DNA from: Chara braunii
Taxonomy: Eukaryota > Streptophyta > Charophyceae > Charales > Characeae
Length of the DNA: 27,233 bases
NCBI GenBank assembly: GCA_003427395.1
Contig: BFEA01000284.1
Span: forward strand, 1,452,877 to 1,480,109
Direction of reading: 5' to 3'
The position numbers and the translations under genes were made by a program. Under the pieces are notes generated by a model that saw nothing but the letters and a program-made list of their open reading frames with translations, did not search any database and had not been told where the DNA came from. Positions 19,046-26,867 of this stretch are shown piece by piece; position 1 is the stretch's first letter, and each line of letters opens with the position of its first letter.

Positions 19046-19319
19046 AAATAAAAGAGTATGAAGACCTTTTGCCACCAAGATAGAACGGAGTGGAAGAGGG
19101 AAGGAAAAAACATGTTTCAAATACACTCGGAGCCAATATCGAGCCCGGGTGCACTTGGAAATTTGCCGCCTTATTTTGTTTCAGTTTGGGGCGAGTGTGG
19201 GGGCAATGAGACTTGGAAAATGACCAGCATTTCACTCCAAGAATTAACGGATTGCATGGGGATGCCAAGGCCAAACGAAAATGAGCTTGATACACTCGAG
19301 ACACTAGAAAAATATGCCT

Positions 19320-20027
19320 CAGACGTGATCGGTTTGCATGCACGAGGTGAGAAATAAACCGGCATGGCTTCGATGTAACGATAAAGAAGTTGTTGCGTTT
19401 GCTAACTTGACCGCCGTAGGATTTGCATTCCTTCGAACTTGTGCGACAAGGCGGACCCTTTGGATAAAGGATTGGCTCATGAAGTTGCGAGTCACACCGC
19501 TATCCAGCAAAGCGCTGCAGGATGCTTGCCCGACTTGGATGCGGACGTAAAGGAGCAGTGCGTTGTTGTTATCGTACTGTTACGTTTGAAACTTGCGGGC
19601 CACCAAGGAGGTCCCCCACCAGAGCTTCGTCATCCGCCTGGGAAGTTGGTGGTGCATAAAAGGCTAAGTATGTGTGGAGTTCGGCGCATAGTGTTGCACA
19701 TTGCAGTTCCGGTAAGAAGCCTATGGTAGGGAGAGGAAGCCATGCGAAATCCTAGGATGTCAGCGGGTCCAAGATCTATGTTGAACTCGCGTGCTGAACC
19801 CCTACTTGAAGACAATGAAATGTTGTCACTTTTGGACGAGGAAGAAACCACACACACCTTGTCCTTGAGCTTGAGAACCCAGCGAAGGAATGAGCCGAGC
19901 AGCATAGTCATAAGAGTAAAGAATGGGAGGACTTACGATTTCTGCATGTGCGAATTAAGGGACGTCGCTCACGCAGCAACCGGTTTCGAAGGCGTCGAGA
20001 GTGTCATCGCATCACTCTCAACGGTGC
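19320..20027 (-). pseudogene. element D aspartic protease and Gag-Pol linker, truncated
   Basis: The retropepsin active site is LLDSGVTRNFMSQSF (19510-19470), preceded by LYVRIQVGQASCSA. D-S-G is intact, with Val where Ala is usual. It is followed by VRRNANPTAVKLANATT. After a frameshift near 19370 the flap side continues as MPVYFSPRACKPITSE and then stops matching at about 19322, where unrelated DNA begins. The linker from 20027 to 19735 shows only scattered frames. No RT, RNase H or integrase of this element is in the window, so it is 3'-truncated. The enzyme would mature Gag-Pol. Confidence 0.82.
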
Positions 20028-20780
20028 TCACTTTTTCGAATGGGACTTCCCCTTGCCCTGTGTGAGGCAGCCGACCGTCTCGTGAAGGTCGCTGTTGCAC
20101 CATAAACAATATCGGTATTTCGTACATACCCTGTATACACCTTCCGAAAGACCGTAGTGTGTCCAAGGATCTTGAGCTGTTGCGCCGGGCCCGGGGTTTG
20201 GAGAGGTGTTAGTCTTCGATTTGCCGCGTCCTCGACTGTTGGCGGGGTGGCCACCACCCCAGGCGACTGCTAATCTGTCTCCCTTGTCAGAGGAAACAAC
20301 CTGGTTAGAAGGGTCGGTTGGGGTTGTTGTTGCGACTATGGCCACTTTTGGCCGATGTTGATCTCTGTCCTCGCTTAGGGAAGACGAACGACCGACTTTT
20401 TAGACCTCTGTATTTCGTTCGAATAATCTTCGAGGCCTTACTGAATAATAGCTCACTTGTGGTGAGCATCTTCTCGACTTGCCTTAATGCATTTTGCAAT
20501 GTCGGGCATGACCTCGTGATGAAGAGGAGCTTGTTGCCCAAAAAGGCAGGCGGCAAGTCGGGCGAGGATGCCAAGCGTTGGTACTCTGTAATCTAGTCCG
20601 CGCTCGGCAAAGTGTTCTAATGGAACTTTTGGAGTTTCTCCATTGCTCGAAGCTTGGGTGGCTCCACTTTGAACTGCTTGTGCCATTCTGTCTTGAGATC
20701 GGTCCAGCTGATCTTCATGTGCAGCTCGGAGACTGCGACCTTGTGCGTGGACAGCATGTTGTCCAACCAGGCTTGGCGCG
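20028..20780 (-). pseudogene. element D gag, capsid C-terminus and zinc knuckle
   Basis: Continues the gag interrupted at 23440. It starts ARQAWLDNMLSTHK and goes on through ELHMKISWTDLKTEWHKQF, VEPPKLRAMEKLQKF, ITEYQRLASSPDLPPAFL and TRSCPTLQNALRQVEKML, typical gypsy capsid helices. TAG codons at 20619 and 20595 break the frame; at the second, Trp is expected. After a frameshift near 20320 a complete CCHC knuckle is visible, CLWCNSDLHETVGC (Cx2Cx4Hx4C), with a basic tail. The knuckle would bind genomic RNA. This and the part at 23440-24208 are one gene split by the transposon at 20781-23439. Confidence 0.85.
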
Positions 20781-20927
20781 CGCTGTCGGAGGGCCCGACA
20801 TTCTAGCCCTCCGCGGTGTGTCAAATTTGCCGCGTCAGGTTCAATGTTCTAGCCTGCGGGGTGAAAGGTACCCCATTAGTGCAATATGAGGGAACCGCAG
20901 TCCAGTTCGATCTGCATCATGGTAAGA
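20781..20927 (+). repeat. left terminal inverted repeat
   Basis: Begins CGCTGTCGGAGGGCCCGACA and ends CATCATGGTAAGA. Matches the reverse complement of 23294-23439 with about a dozen mismatches and one gap by eye. The tip can fold on itself (TGTCGG..CCGACA). Confidence 0.88.
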
Positions 20928-20952
20928 TGCCGCACTGCATCATTTTTTTTAA

Positions 20953-21155
20953 TGGTCTGTTAAAAAATATATATATATATCATACTCAGGGCATTCATTC
21001 AAAGATCGGACCATGCACGAATCAAGGGGACCTGAAGGCGCCCGTCTTGACCGTTCAGATTCGCGAATGGTTGAGTTTTAGACATAACCATGTGAAGCCC
21101 AAGTTGGGGTTATCATCTAAAAAAAAAAAAATGATATATATTTTTTTACAGACCA
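20953..21155. mobile_element. MITE-like insert flanked by TTAA
   Basis: Ends TGGTCTGT and ACAGACCA are perfect 8-bp inverted repeats that continue as AT-rich inverted arms to ATATCAT / ATGATAT (about 25-30 bp). TTAA lies on both sides (20949-20952 and 21156-21159). A TTAA duplication suggests a piggyBac-type element. If the ends are taken one base further out, a TA duplication (Tc1/mariner type) fits equally well. No coding capacity. Confidence 0.7.
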
Positions 21156-22139
21156 TTAACCTCATAATCAGTGCGAAAATCATCTCGTTTCCCAGGTTGC
21201 AGCAAACCCTTCTTTCTACACAGATGACATGTGGGTGACAAGTCGAGCACATTCAACCATCACAGACAAAGGGTGATTGTTTCTCATTGTACTGATCATT
21301 TCTACCATGATGAGAAACACGCTGTATGAATCCATACTTTGGAGTTGTCCTCATAATGAGGCTCGTAAGAATCCACATAGCCTCTCTCTCACTCATCTAC
21401 AACGGTCGCCTCAGCATGACACCGTTTCAAGCACGAGAGGAGCGAGGACTAAGGGTTGGGAGCTAATGCCGCTTGCGATTGACCAACAGCGACGTGTCAA
21501 TATGCCGCAAAATGGGTAATAATCTTTGAGCAGCCAGTACATTAATGGCAAAATATTGCTCTCTAATTGGCCCGCAGATTGCTGGTAGTTAGGAAATCAA
21601 ATGTACCTGCCCATGTTATAGCCAGATGCATCTCAAAATAATATATGAGTTTTAAATGGAGTATTTGAACGCACCTGTGCAGTGATTATGCCCAAGGGCA
21701 TTCAAAATTAATCCTCATATTTTGCTGAAAAAATTCAGCGTGCCTGAGTAATCACTCAAATCTGGCTTGACCTTGCACCGAATTCAGGAATAATTTTCTT
21801 CATATTGGGACTCGTTTGGATTGGCCAGCCCGCTTGGATAACGTACCTGGAACAGATCAGCGCACTTCCCCCTGTGGATTTGGTTTGATTACCTATCCCT
21901 CGCTAACACCTCGGTATCTATCCCACCACTCTTTGCACCGCTTTCGTCCTAGAAAAGGTTAGTGACCTCGTCCGTGCTAGCATGGGTGTGTCTCCGCTAA
22001 GCATTAAGAAGGATAATGAGCCCACTGGACGAGTGTTCTGAGACTCTTATAGTAAAGAAAGAACAGGTGTGCAGGTAGCACAAAGGCACACGAGTACTCT
22101 ATGAGCATACTTTTTCATGATCATCAATGGTACAAGCAG

Positions 22140-22343
22140 TTAGTTGATCACTACTACTCCTTCGCCTTTCGGCGCTTGTTTTTTCCTCCCAAACAAACTC
22201 GTCATCAATCGGAAGGGAGATCCCCTGTGTTGTGCGGCGATGGCTAAGAAGTCCCATAAGGACAACTCTTTGAGTGGCGAAAGGATGCGGGCATCTGCCA
22301 TCAGGTAATCAACCTCAGCACCAACGTTCGCTTCTTCAACCAT
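22140..22343 (-). CDS. hypothetical 67-residue ORF inside the DNA transposon
   Basis: ATG-started frame ending in TAA. The N-terminal half is acidic and helix-prone (VEEANVGAEVDYLMADARIL, then LKELSLWDFLAIAAQ); the C-terminus is basic (GRKKQAPKGEG). No family recognised. Its composition looks more protein-like than that of neighbouring ORFs, and no overlapping known element explains it. It could be a captured host exon, a fragment of the lost transposase, or chance. Confidence 0.25.
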   Translation of the reverse strand: MVEEANVGAEVDYLMADARILSPLKELSLWDFLAIAAQHRGSPFRLMTSLFGRKKQAPKGEGVVVIN

Positions 22344-23250
22344 AGCAAAACGTTGATAACGTTAGAAGGCTCACCCTCTTGAGTTGGGCTGGTCACGCAT
22401 GAGATGAGTTGCGTCCTTGCTGCTTATAAGAGAAATAAACGATATACCAATGACAGTCCATTCGTATCTCCATAGCCAATCGCTGTTCAGCAACTTGCAC
22501 CAAAAGCGTTCTCACAGCAGAGCTAACGAGTCAAGAGAGAAACCTAAACAGAGAGCAACTATGTCCTGTCTATCCTGTTTCGTCCTCGTTTGCAAACACT
22601 TATGCTTGTCCTTGGCTACTCGGCAAAGGTGCGCTCTCTGCCACGCCGCATCGTGTGTGTCGGAACTGAACTGAAAAGTCAAACCCTAGTGATTGTCCCT
22701 CTTGTAACGGCCAAGTGGCCATTTCCCTGGGCCGACAGTTGGCTGCTGTGCCCGTCGACACGTGGCGCCTGAGCACACACATCCCCGTTATGGAAACGGG
22801 AAAGGTATTACTTGAGTGGACCAGGCCCGACGGTATAACCATTGGCGTTGATTCCAGTTTCGGCAGTCCAGCTGGTGGAGCTGGTTTCCAGACCCAGTCG
22901 CAAAAATACAGCCCCGGCAGGGTCCCTCTGGTCTAGATCCAGACCTCACCATTGTGAATACTACCGCCACTTAGACCGTCTTCTTTTATTATTATTATTA
23001 TTATTTTTTTTTTTATCAATTCTAGTCGAGCGCTTTGCAAAAAAAAAATAAAAATCAGGGGTAGCACCCCAGCAGGATTGATCACGGAATGGTCAAGGCT
23101 AATTAGTTTGATGACATATTAAAACAAAAACAAACAAAATAAAAATAAAATAATGTAAATTACGATTAGCGCGTATGACAATTTGGAACAACTCCCGAAC
23201 CATATAACATGGTTAACAACGGGTGTGCAGTAAACTCTCCTCCGCCCCGC

Positions 23251-23318
23251 AGCGTAGCCTCTTACCATGATGCAGATCGAACTCAGCGTAGCCTCTTACC
23301 ATGATGCAGATCGAACTG
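23251..23318. repeat. 34-bp tandem duplication at the inner edge of the right TIR
   Basis: AGCGTAGCCTCTTACCATGA plus the next 14 bases occurs at 23251 and again at 23285, identical except for the last base. The left terminal repeat has one copy only. Confidence 0.9.
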
Positions 23319-23439
23319 GACTGCGGTTCCCTGAGATTGCACCAATGGGGTACCTCTTACCCCGCAGGCTAGAACATCAACCTAACGTGGCAAATTTGAC
23401 ACACCGCGGAGGGCCAGAATGTCGGGGCCTCCGACAGTG
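23294..23439 (-). repeat. right terminal inverted repeat
   Basis: Reverse complement reads CACTGTCGGAGGCCCCGACA to CATCATGGTAAGA, matching 20781-20927. Ends at the gag joint. Confidence 0.88.
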
Positions 23440-24208
23440 CCCCCCAATCGGGAGTATAAATACGCGTGTGGGCTGGCGTCGCGGGTCTTGTCGATTTCCA
23501 ATTTAAGTTCAAACTGACGAAGCCAAGGAATAGGCTCGGTCTTCGTGGCGTCGCAAAAGATCGGAAGGCCATCGAACTTCGGGATGCTCTCCCAAGGTGA
23601 CGCGGTAGGACCGGCGACTGCTGCACAAATCTGTTGCTCAAGCTGCTGATTTGTTGCTTGCTGTAGCTGCACACCGGTCTTGAGTGTACCAACGCCAGTC
23701 TCCAAAACGTTAGGCGATTGTGGTAGTTGGAGGAGCCGGCGTCTAGAGTGGCAACGGGTCGTTTTTCCAGCTGCTGTATGTGGCTGGTCAAGTGGTCGAC
23801 TGTTTGCTTGTAATCCAGGATTGCGTGGTCAAGGCTGTGGATGTCCTCCTGCTGTGCAATGCAGGTAGCAAGGACATCCGTGATGCGGATGAGTAAAAGC
23901 GCTAGCTTGGTTCCATAGTTTACGATTACCCTGTCCTTGGCCGCCTTCCGCCAGTCTGCAGCCAATGTGTGTAATGCGCTTTCGTCAAATAAAGTGTCAT
24001 GTTGCCGTATGCGTTCCATGTCGGCAGCCTTCGCTGCTGCTTTGGCTTGCTTCCGTCGTTTTTCCTCCGCAAGGCGACATTGTTTCTCTGCCTCCTCCTC
24101 TTTCTTCCATGTGGCTGTCGCCGCGTCTGCCCTCTGCTTAGCTTCGGCCACCAAATTCAGCATTCGGGCCTCGTAGGCCTCCGTTGTTTTTCATGGCTTT
24201 TGTTCCAT
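23440..24208 (-). pseudogene. element D gag, N-terminal part
   Basis: Probable start is ATG at 24208 (MEQKP), followed at once by a TGA at 24193 that likely was CGA; the frame then continues as KTTEAYEARMLNLVAEAKQR. Residues to about 80 form a charged Ala/Lys/Glu coiled coil (EEEAEKQCRLAEEKRRKQ). A second helical region follows (LDHAILDYKQTVDHLTSHIQQLEKR). A one-base deletion near 23710 moves the frame. The shifted frame carries PKFDGLPIFCDATKTEPIPW, FELKLEIDKTRDASPHAYLYSRLGG, the start of a gypsy capsid domain. The transposon then interrupts it and gag resumes at 20780. Confidence 0.85.
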
Positions 24209-24475
24209 GGCGCTTGTTTGTGATCGTATGCTCTTAGGCATATATCGCGGAACTGCTGATGTGGACGTTAATTGCTGCTGATGTGGTATTTGCTGACATG
24301 TCACTGCTGACGTGGCTTGCTGACGTGGCAACTCACCAATGCGGCAACAATGAGAAACAAAAGACAAGTGGGCGGAGAGAGAAGAGTGGAAGAGAGAAAG
24401 CAGCTTAGATGGGGTGGGTGGGAGAGAGAAAAGTGGGAGATGTGATGTTCTAGCACATTCCCCCCCCCATGGGGT
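24209..24475 (-). other. 5' flank of gag D, possible LTR start at 24457
   Basis: On the minus strand, CATGGGGGGGGGAA is followed by TGTGCTAGAACATC at 24457, which looks like a polypurine tract plus an LTR start. About 45 bases upstream of the gag ATG begins the ACGT-motif array. No TGG-type primer site fits in the few bases before the ATG, and no second copy exists in the window, so an LTR is only a possibility. The middle is CT-rich (CTCTCTCC types). Confidence 0.35.
24254..24328. promoter_or_regulatory. five TGCTGA(C/T)(G/A)TGG repeats, bZIP-type ACGT sites
   Basis: TGCTGATGTGG (24254, 24276), TGCTGACATGT (24291) and TGCTGACGTGG (24305, 24318), spaced 13-22 bases. TGACGTGG is a high-affinity plant bZIP octamer. 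The array lies 46-120 bases upstream of the gag D start, so a promoter or enhancer role is plausible but unproven. Confidence 0.5.
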
Positions 24476-24724
24476 CACATTGATCGCCCAGATAAGGAGC
24501 CAGTAATCAAAATTAACAAGTTTAAACTTTGCATAATAATAATTATTTCAAAAAAAAAAAAAAATCGAAATCACAAGTTCGGTAGGTCTCCCAATCCCCA
24601 AAATCCCGAGATTGAGAAAATTAGAAAAAATCTAATTTCAGACTGCACGAATTGAAGTGCAAAAAGAAAAAAAAAAATTGCAAGTTCAGGTAATTCCAAA
24701 TTAAAAAAAGAGTCGTTGTGTGCG
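24476..24724. other. A-rich spacer
   Basis: No gene. Plus strand has A14 at 24550 and A11-12 near 24668, with AATT-rich DNA between. Lies between the protease-like remnant E and the 5' flank of gag D. Confidence 0.4.
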
Positions 24725-25060
24725 ACAAGATGGTACGCTTGTTCCCCTTGGCGTCACGCACCACGAAGAGAGTATTTGTCCATGTGGATTTGTACAATAG
24801 GTCTTCAACTAGCCCAAGTCAATGACCGCGCCGAAGGGGCACTTGTCGAGGATGGAGAGGTTCAACTCATCTGTGACAGTGTGATCTTTGTCAAAGGTGA
24901 CATACCCACCTTTGACAACACGTGTTGAGGTGACAACCTCTTGGTTGCCTACCTGGGTCCGGCAACGGTTTTGCGGTTCCACTTTCTTCATTCCCAAACC
25001 CGCCTTACAAATCATGTTAGGAGAAAACAAGTTAGTTGTTGAGGCATCATCAATCAAAAC
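24725..25060 (-). pseudogene. element E protease-like domain with altered active site
   Basis: The frame 25057-24809 starts VLIDDASTTNLFSPNMICKA (from about 25063), which matches the retropepsin pattern h-h-h-D-[ST]-G-A-[ST] in position, but D-S-G is replaced by D-D-A. It continues VGNQEVVTSTRVVKGG, then LNLSILDKCPFGAVIDLG. A stop at 24808 follows; the next frame reads LVEDLLYKSTWTNTLFVVRDAKGNKR to about 24730, which fits a one-base shift rather than an end. It lies downstream of a Gag zinc knuckle on the same strand, as protease does in gypsy elements. The flap and second-half motifs are not clear. Confidence 0.6.
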
Positions 25061-25089
25061 ATGGAATGTATCGACAGTTGATGAGCAGC

Positions 25090-25987
25090 TTAAAGAAGAT
25101 TAGCTCCGCACCCCTTTTGAACAGGGCGTTTTTGCTTGAGCTGCATCCAATGTTCTAAGTGAGAGTGGAAGTTGACTGACTTGGATTCCTCCCAAAGGTC
25201 TGTATAGAGTAGTTGGACTGCAACAACCTTGGATTCCGCATCAGTTCGGGCTTCAAGAGCAGGCTGTTTATCAGATTCAGGCTCATTGGAGGGGCCCGCA
25301 GCTGATCGTTCTGCTTCTCTTGGTGTTGAGAGCGCTGATAACTCTTCTTTGCCCTTTGCCTGTTTCCCTGCAAATGGTAGCAGTCCTGCACAGTGTGCCT
25401 TGGGTTAGGCAATGCAAGCACACGTGCAGTTTGGATCTTCTTTCCCATTCGTTTGGACTGATGCGGAGGGCCTCCAAAGGTTTGGTAGAAGCGCCCTCTG
25501 GTTTCTCAGGAATGTTTGCACTCTTGGGAATGTGGGTTATGGTTCCCATACCTGAACTATGGTTAGGCCCTTTGCCTGATGCAGTCTTTCTAAAGGTATT
25601 AAACTTTTGTTCTTCATTCATATCAGACGCAAGGGTTGATATAGAACAGCGTGCGTCGGAGTCCGACTCTAGATCGTCATCTAAAGGTAGATCATACGCG
25701 TAGGACTGGTCCTCAACCACCAGGTGTTCATGCAGGGCAAGCTGGTTGCTGCTTCCTGACCGCTTGCGTCCAAAAGACTGCAGCCGGTGCGTCCAAAAGA
25801 CTGCAGCTGGTGTCTTCGCACGCCTGGCGTGGTTTTTGGCCTCTAGGTTGACTAGGTCTGTTACACAATTAGTACTTGGCCCAGCTATGGGCCGCGGGCG
25901 TGTGTCGTTAATGCGCTGCATTTGAAGGGGGTCGTTCACTTGAACGGCCGGTCGTCGAGAATTGCGACGTAGAAAAGAAAGAACCAA
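25090..25987 (-). pseudogene. element E gag C-terminal part with frameshifted zinc knuckle
   Basis: A 234-codon frame (25987-25283) is acidic in the middle (LPLDDDLESDSDAR) and basic at its ends. At about 25420-25400 it carries VCLHCLTQG, the first half of a CCHC knuckle. The second half, HTVQDC, is in another frame, so a single-base loss between CAAGG and CAC splits a Cx2Cx4Hx4C motif. The shifted frame continues YHLQGNRQRAKKSYQRSQHQEKQ to about 25158. A 23-bp tandem duplication (25766) lies in the same frame. The N-terminal capsid is not seen. I read this as a gypsy-type nucleocapsid because of the knuckle and the protease-like part following it. The family differs from elements C and D. 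Confidence 0.65.
25766..25811. repeat. 23-bp tandem duplication in gag E
   Basis: GCGTCCAAAAGACTGCAGCC plus GGT at 25766, repeated at 25789 with one change. 23 is not a multiple of three, so it changes the frame of one flank relative to the other unless compensated elsewhere. Confidence 0.9.
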
Positions 25988-26512
25988 AAAAAAAAAACGA
26001 ACTACTTTCTAAGTTGGGCGGGGGTCGTGGTCACGTCTGTTCTTGGTGGAATGCTTCTAACTAGTGTTTCAGGTAGATTCTGGATGTGTATTTTTCTGCT
26101 TTTTTTTTTTTTTTTCATTTTTCTTAGATTCTCCTGCCAGCGGGGCAGGGCGTATCCCGTGACCTAGGGAACAGCCCTCGTTGAGGGCATACTCACACTT
26201 GCACACAAACAAATGTATCTAACTAATTTCAGGGGCAAATTCATGTTTCATTTTTTTTTCTTCTTTGAGATTCATTTCTTTGTTTTTTTTCCTTATTTTA
26301 CTATTGGATTCTGACAGAAACACCACGGGGCTGATACACCCAAACTGCGACGTGCTCACATTAGCACTCAGGAGAATGCATCCAACTGCATTCATATCCA
26401 CAGCGTTGTTTTTTTTTTTTTTTTTTTGCTGTTTTTGTTTTCCAACTTGTCCACCCAGCCTCGGCCCGTCCAGCTACTGGTACTGCCAGGCTTGGCAGGC
26501 TCGACATACCGG
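25988..26512. other. T-rich DNA with repeated poly-T runs
   Basis: No gene. Plus strand has T17 at 26099, T8-9 near 26250 and 26284, and about T20 at 26408; A12 at 25986. Read on the minus strand these are poly-A runs at 300-bp intervals, which could be tails of successive small retroposed copies, but no repeated body is visible. Confidence 0.4.
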
Positions 26513-26830
26513 TCACTGGAGGCTTGGACTTGATAGCTGGGCCAAGTACAAGTGGTTTAAGAGCTCACGCCAAGTCGAATGCTCCTTGAGTTCAAGCCGG
26601 GAGATATATCCTTCAGGGGCCACTCCCATAATTACATCCATGCAAGATACGCCAGTCCATTCCAGATCTGGAGTAGTGAACGGTCTAGTCAAGTGCTGCT
26701 CCCGACCCTGCATGGCGCTTTTGCACTTTTGGCCCTTGAGGGCCTCATGCTTCGGTCTTGCCTTGAGTGCAGCATGATTATCTCGGTACTGCGCGATGAG
26801 AAGGTCTTGAAGGGTGCAGACAGGTGTCAC
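26513..26830 (-). CDS. hypothetical 106-codon ORF, unrecognised
   Basis: A frame opens after a TAA near 26852 and runs to 26513; there is no ATG at the 5' end (first candidate is GTG at 26830), so it may be an exon or a fragment. It reads as ordered, mixed-composition protein: LQDLLIAQYRDNHAALKARP, FTTPDLEWTGVSCMDVIMG, APEGYISRLELKEHSTWREL. No domain recognised. It lies upstream, same strand, of gag E and could be its lost N-terminal part, but about 525 bases of T-rich DNA separate them. Confidence 0.3.
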   Translation of the reverse strand: MTPVCTLQDLLIAQYRDNHAALKARPKHEALKGQKCKSAMQGREQHLTRPFTTPDLEWTGVSCMDVIMGVAPEGYISRLELKEHSTWRELLNHLYLAQLSSPSLQ

Positions 26831-26867
26831 TTTCAGCCACTCAGTTTGTTAATCCTATCATAATGTG

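Larger units (their letters stand above)
17241..19319. other. non-coding repeat DNA between elements C and D
   Basis: No gene is supported. Contents I can name: a weak repeat pair (17471 and 18973), ACTTGAACTCAAGT-type short inverted phrases at 18012 and 18140, CACTAGTGTAGTGCCAACACTAGTG at 18435, and an A21 run followed by GAGAGA at 18760-18790. A plus-strand ORF at 19058-19357 has no known domain and runs past the end of element D at about 19320, so it is not one natural unit. Confidence 0.5.
20781..23439. mobile_element. 2.66-kb DNA transposon with ~147-bp terminal inverted repeats, inside gag D
   Basis: The two ends are inverted copies of each other (next entries), and they sit exactly between two halves of one capsid domain. 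Minus-strand gag reads YLYSRLGG up to 23440 and resumes ARQAWLDN at 20780. No transposase motif or long ORF lies inside, so it is non-autonomous. I see no clear target duplication. Long inverted repeats suit Mutator-like elements, but the lack of a 9-bp duplication leaves the family open. The interior (20928-23293) is mixed, with the MITE, a possible small ORF at 22140-22343, a TATA-like CTTATAAGAG at 22420, and nothing else supportable. Confidence 0.82.

Noticed and set aside
19058-19357. 99-codon plus-strand ORF with ordered composition
   Set aside because: It crosses the breakpoint at about 19320 where element D protease begins on the other strand, so its 3' part is antisense retroelement. 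A host exon in the first 260 bases is not excluded but has no support.
19735-20065. 107-codon plus-strand ORF across 19742-20065
   Set aside because: Antisense to the gag-protease linker of element D; no domain or codon signal of its own.
24217-24457. Complete short LTR from TGTGCTAG to GATCACA ahead of gag D
   Set aside because: Ends look right, but only about nine bases would be left before the gag ATG, with no primer site, and there is no second copy. Kept only as a possibility in the feature list.
25876-26549. 17-base sequence GTACTTGGCCCAGCTAT present at 25872 and, inverted, near 26549
   Set aside because: Chance is a few percent for a window this size and nothing around it matches; too short to call an inverted repeat element.
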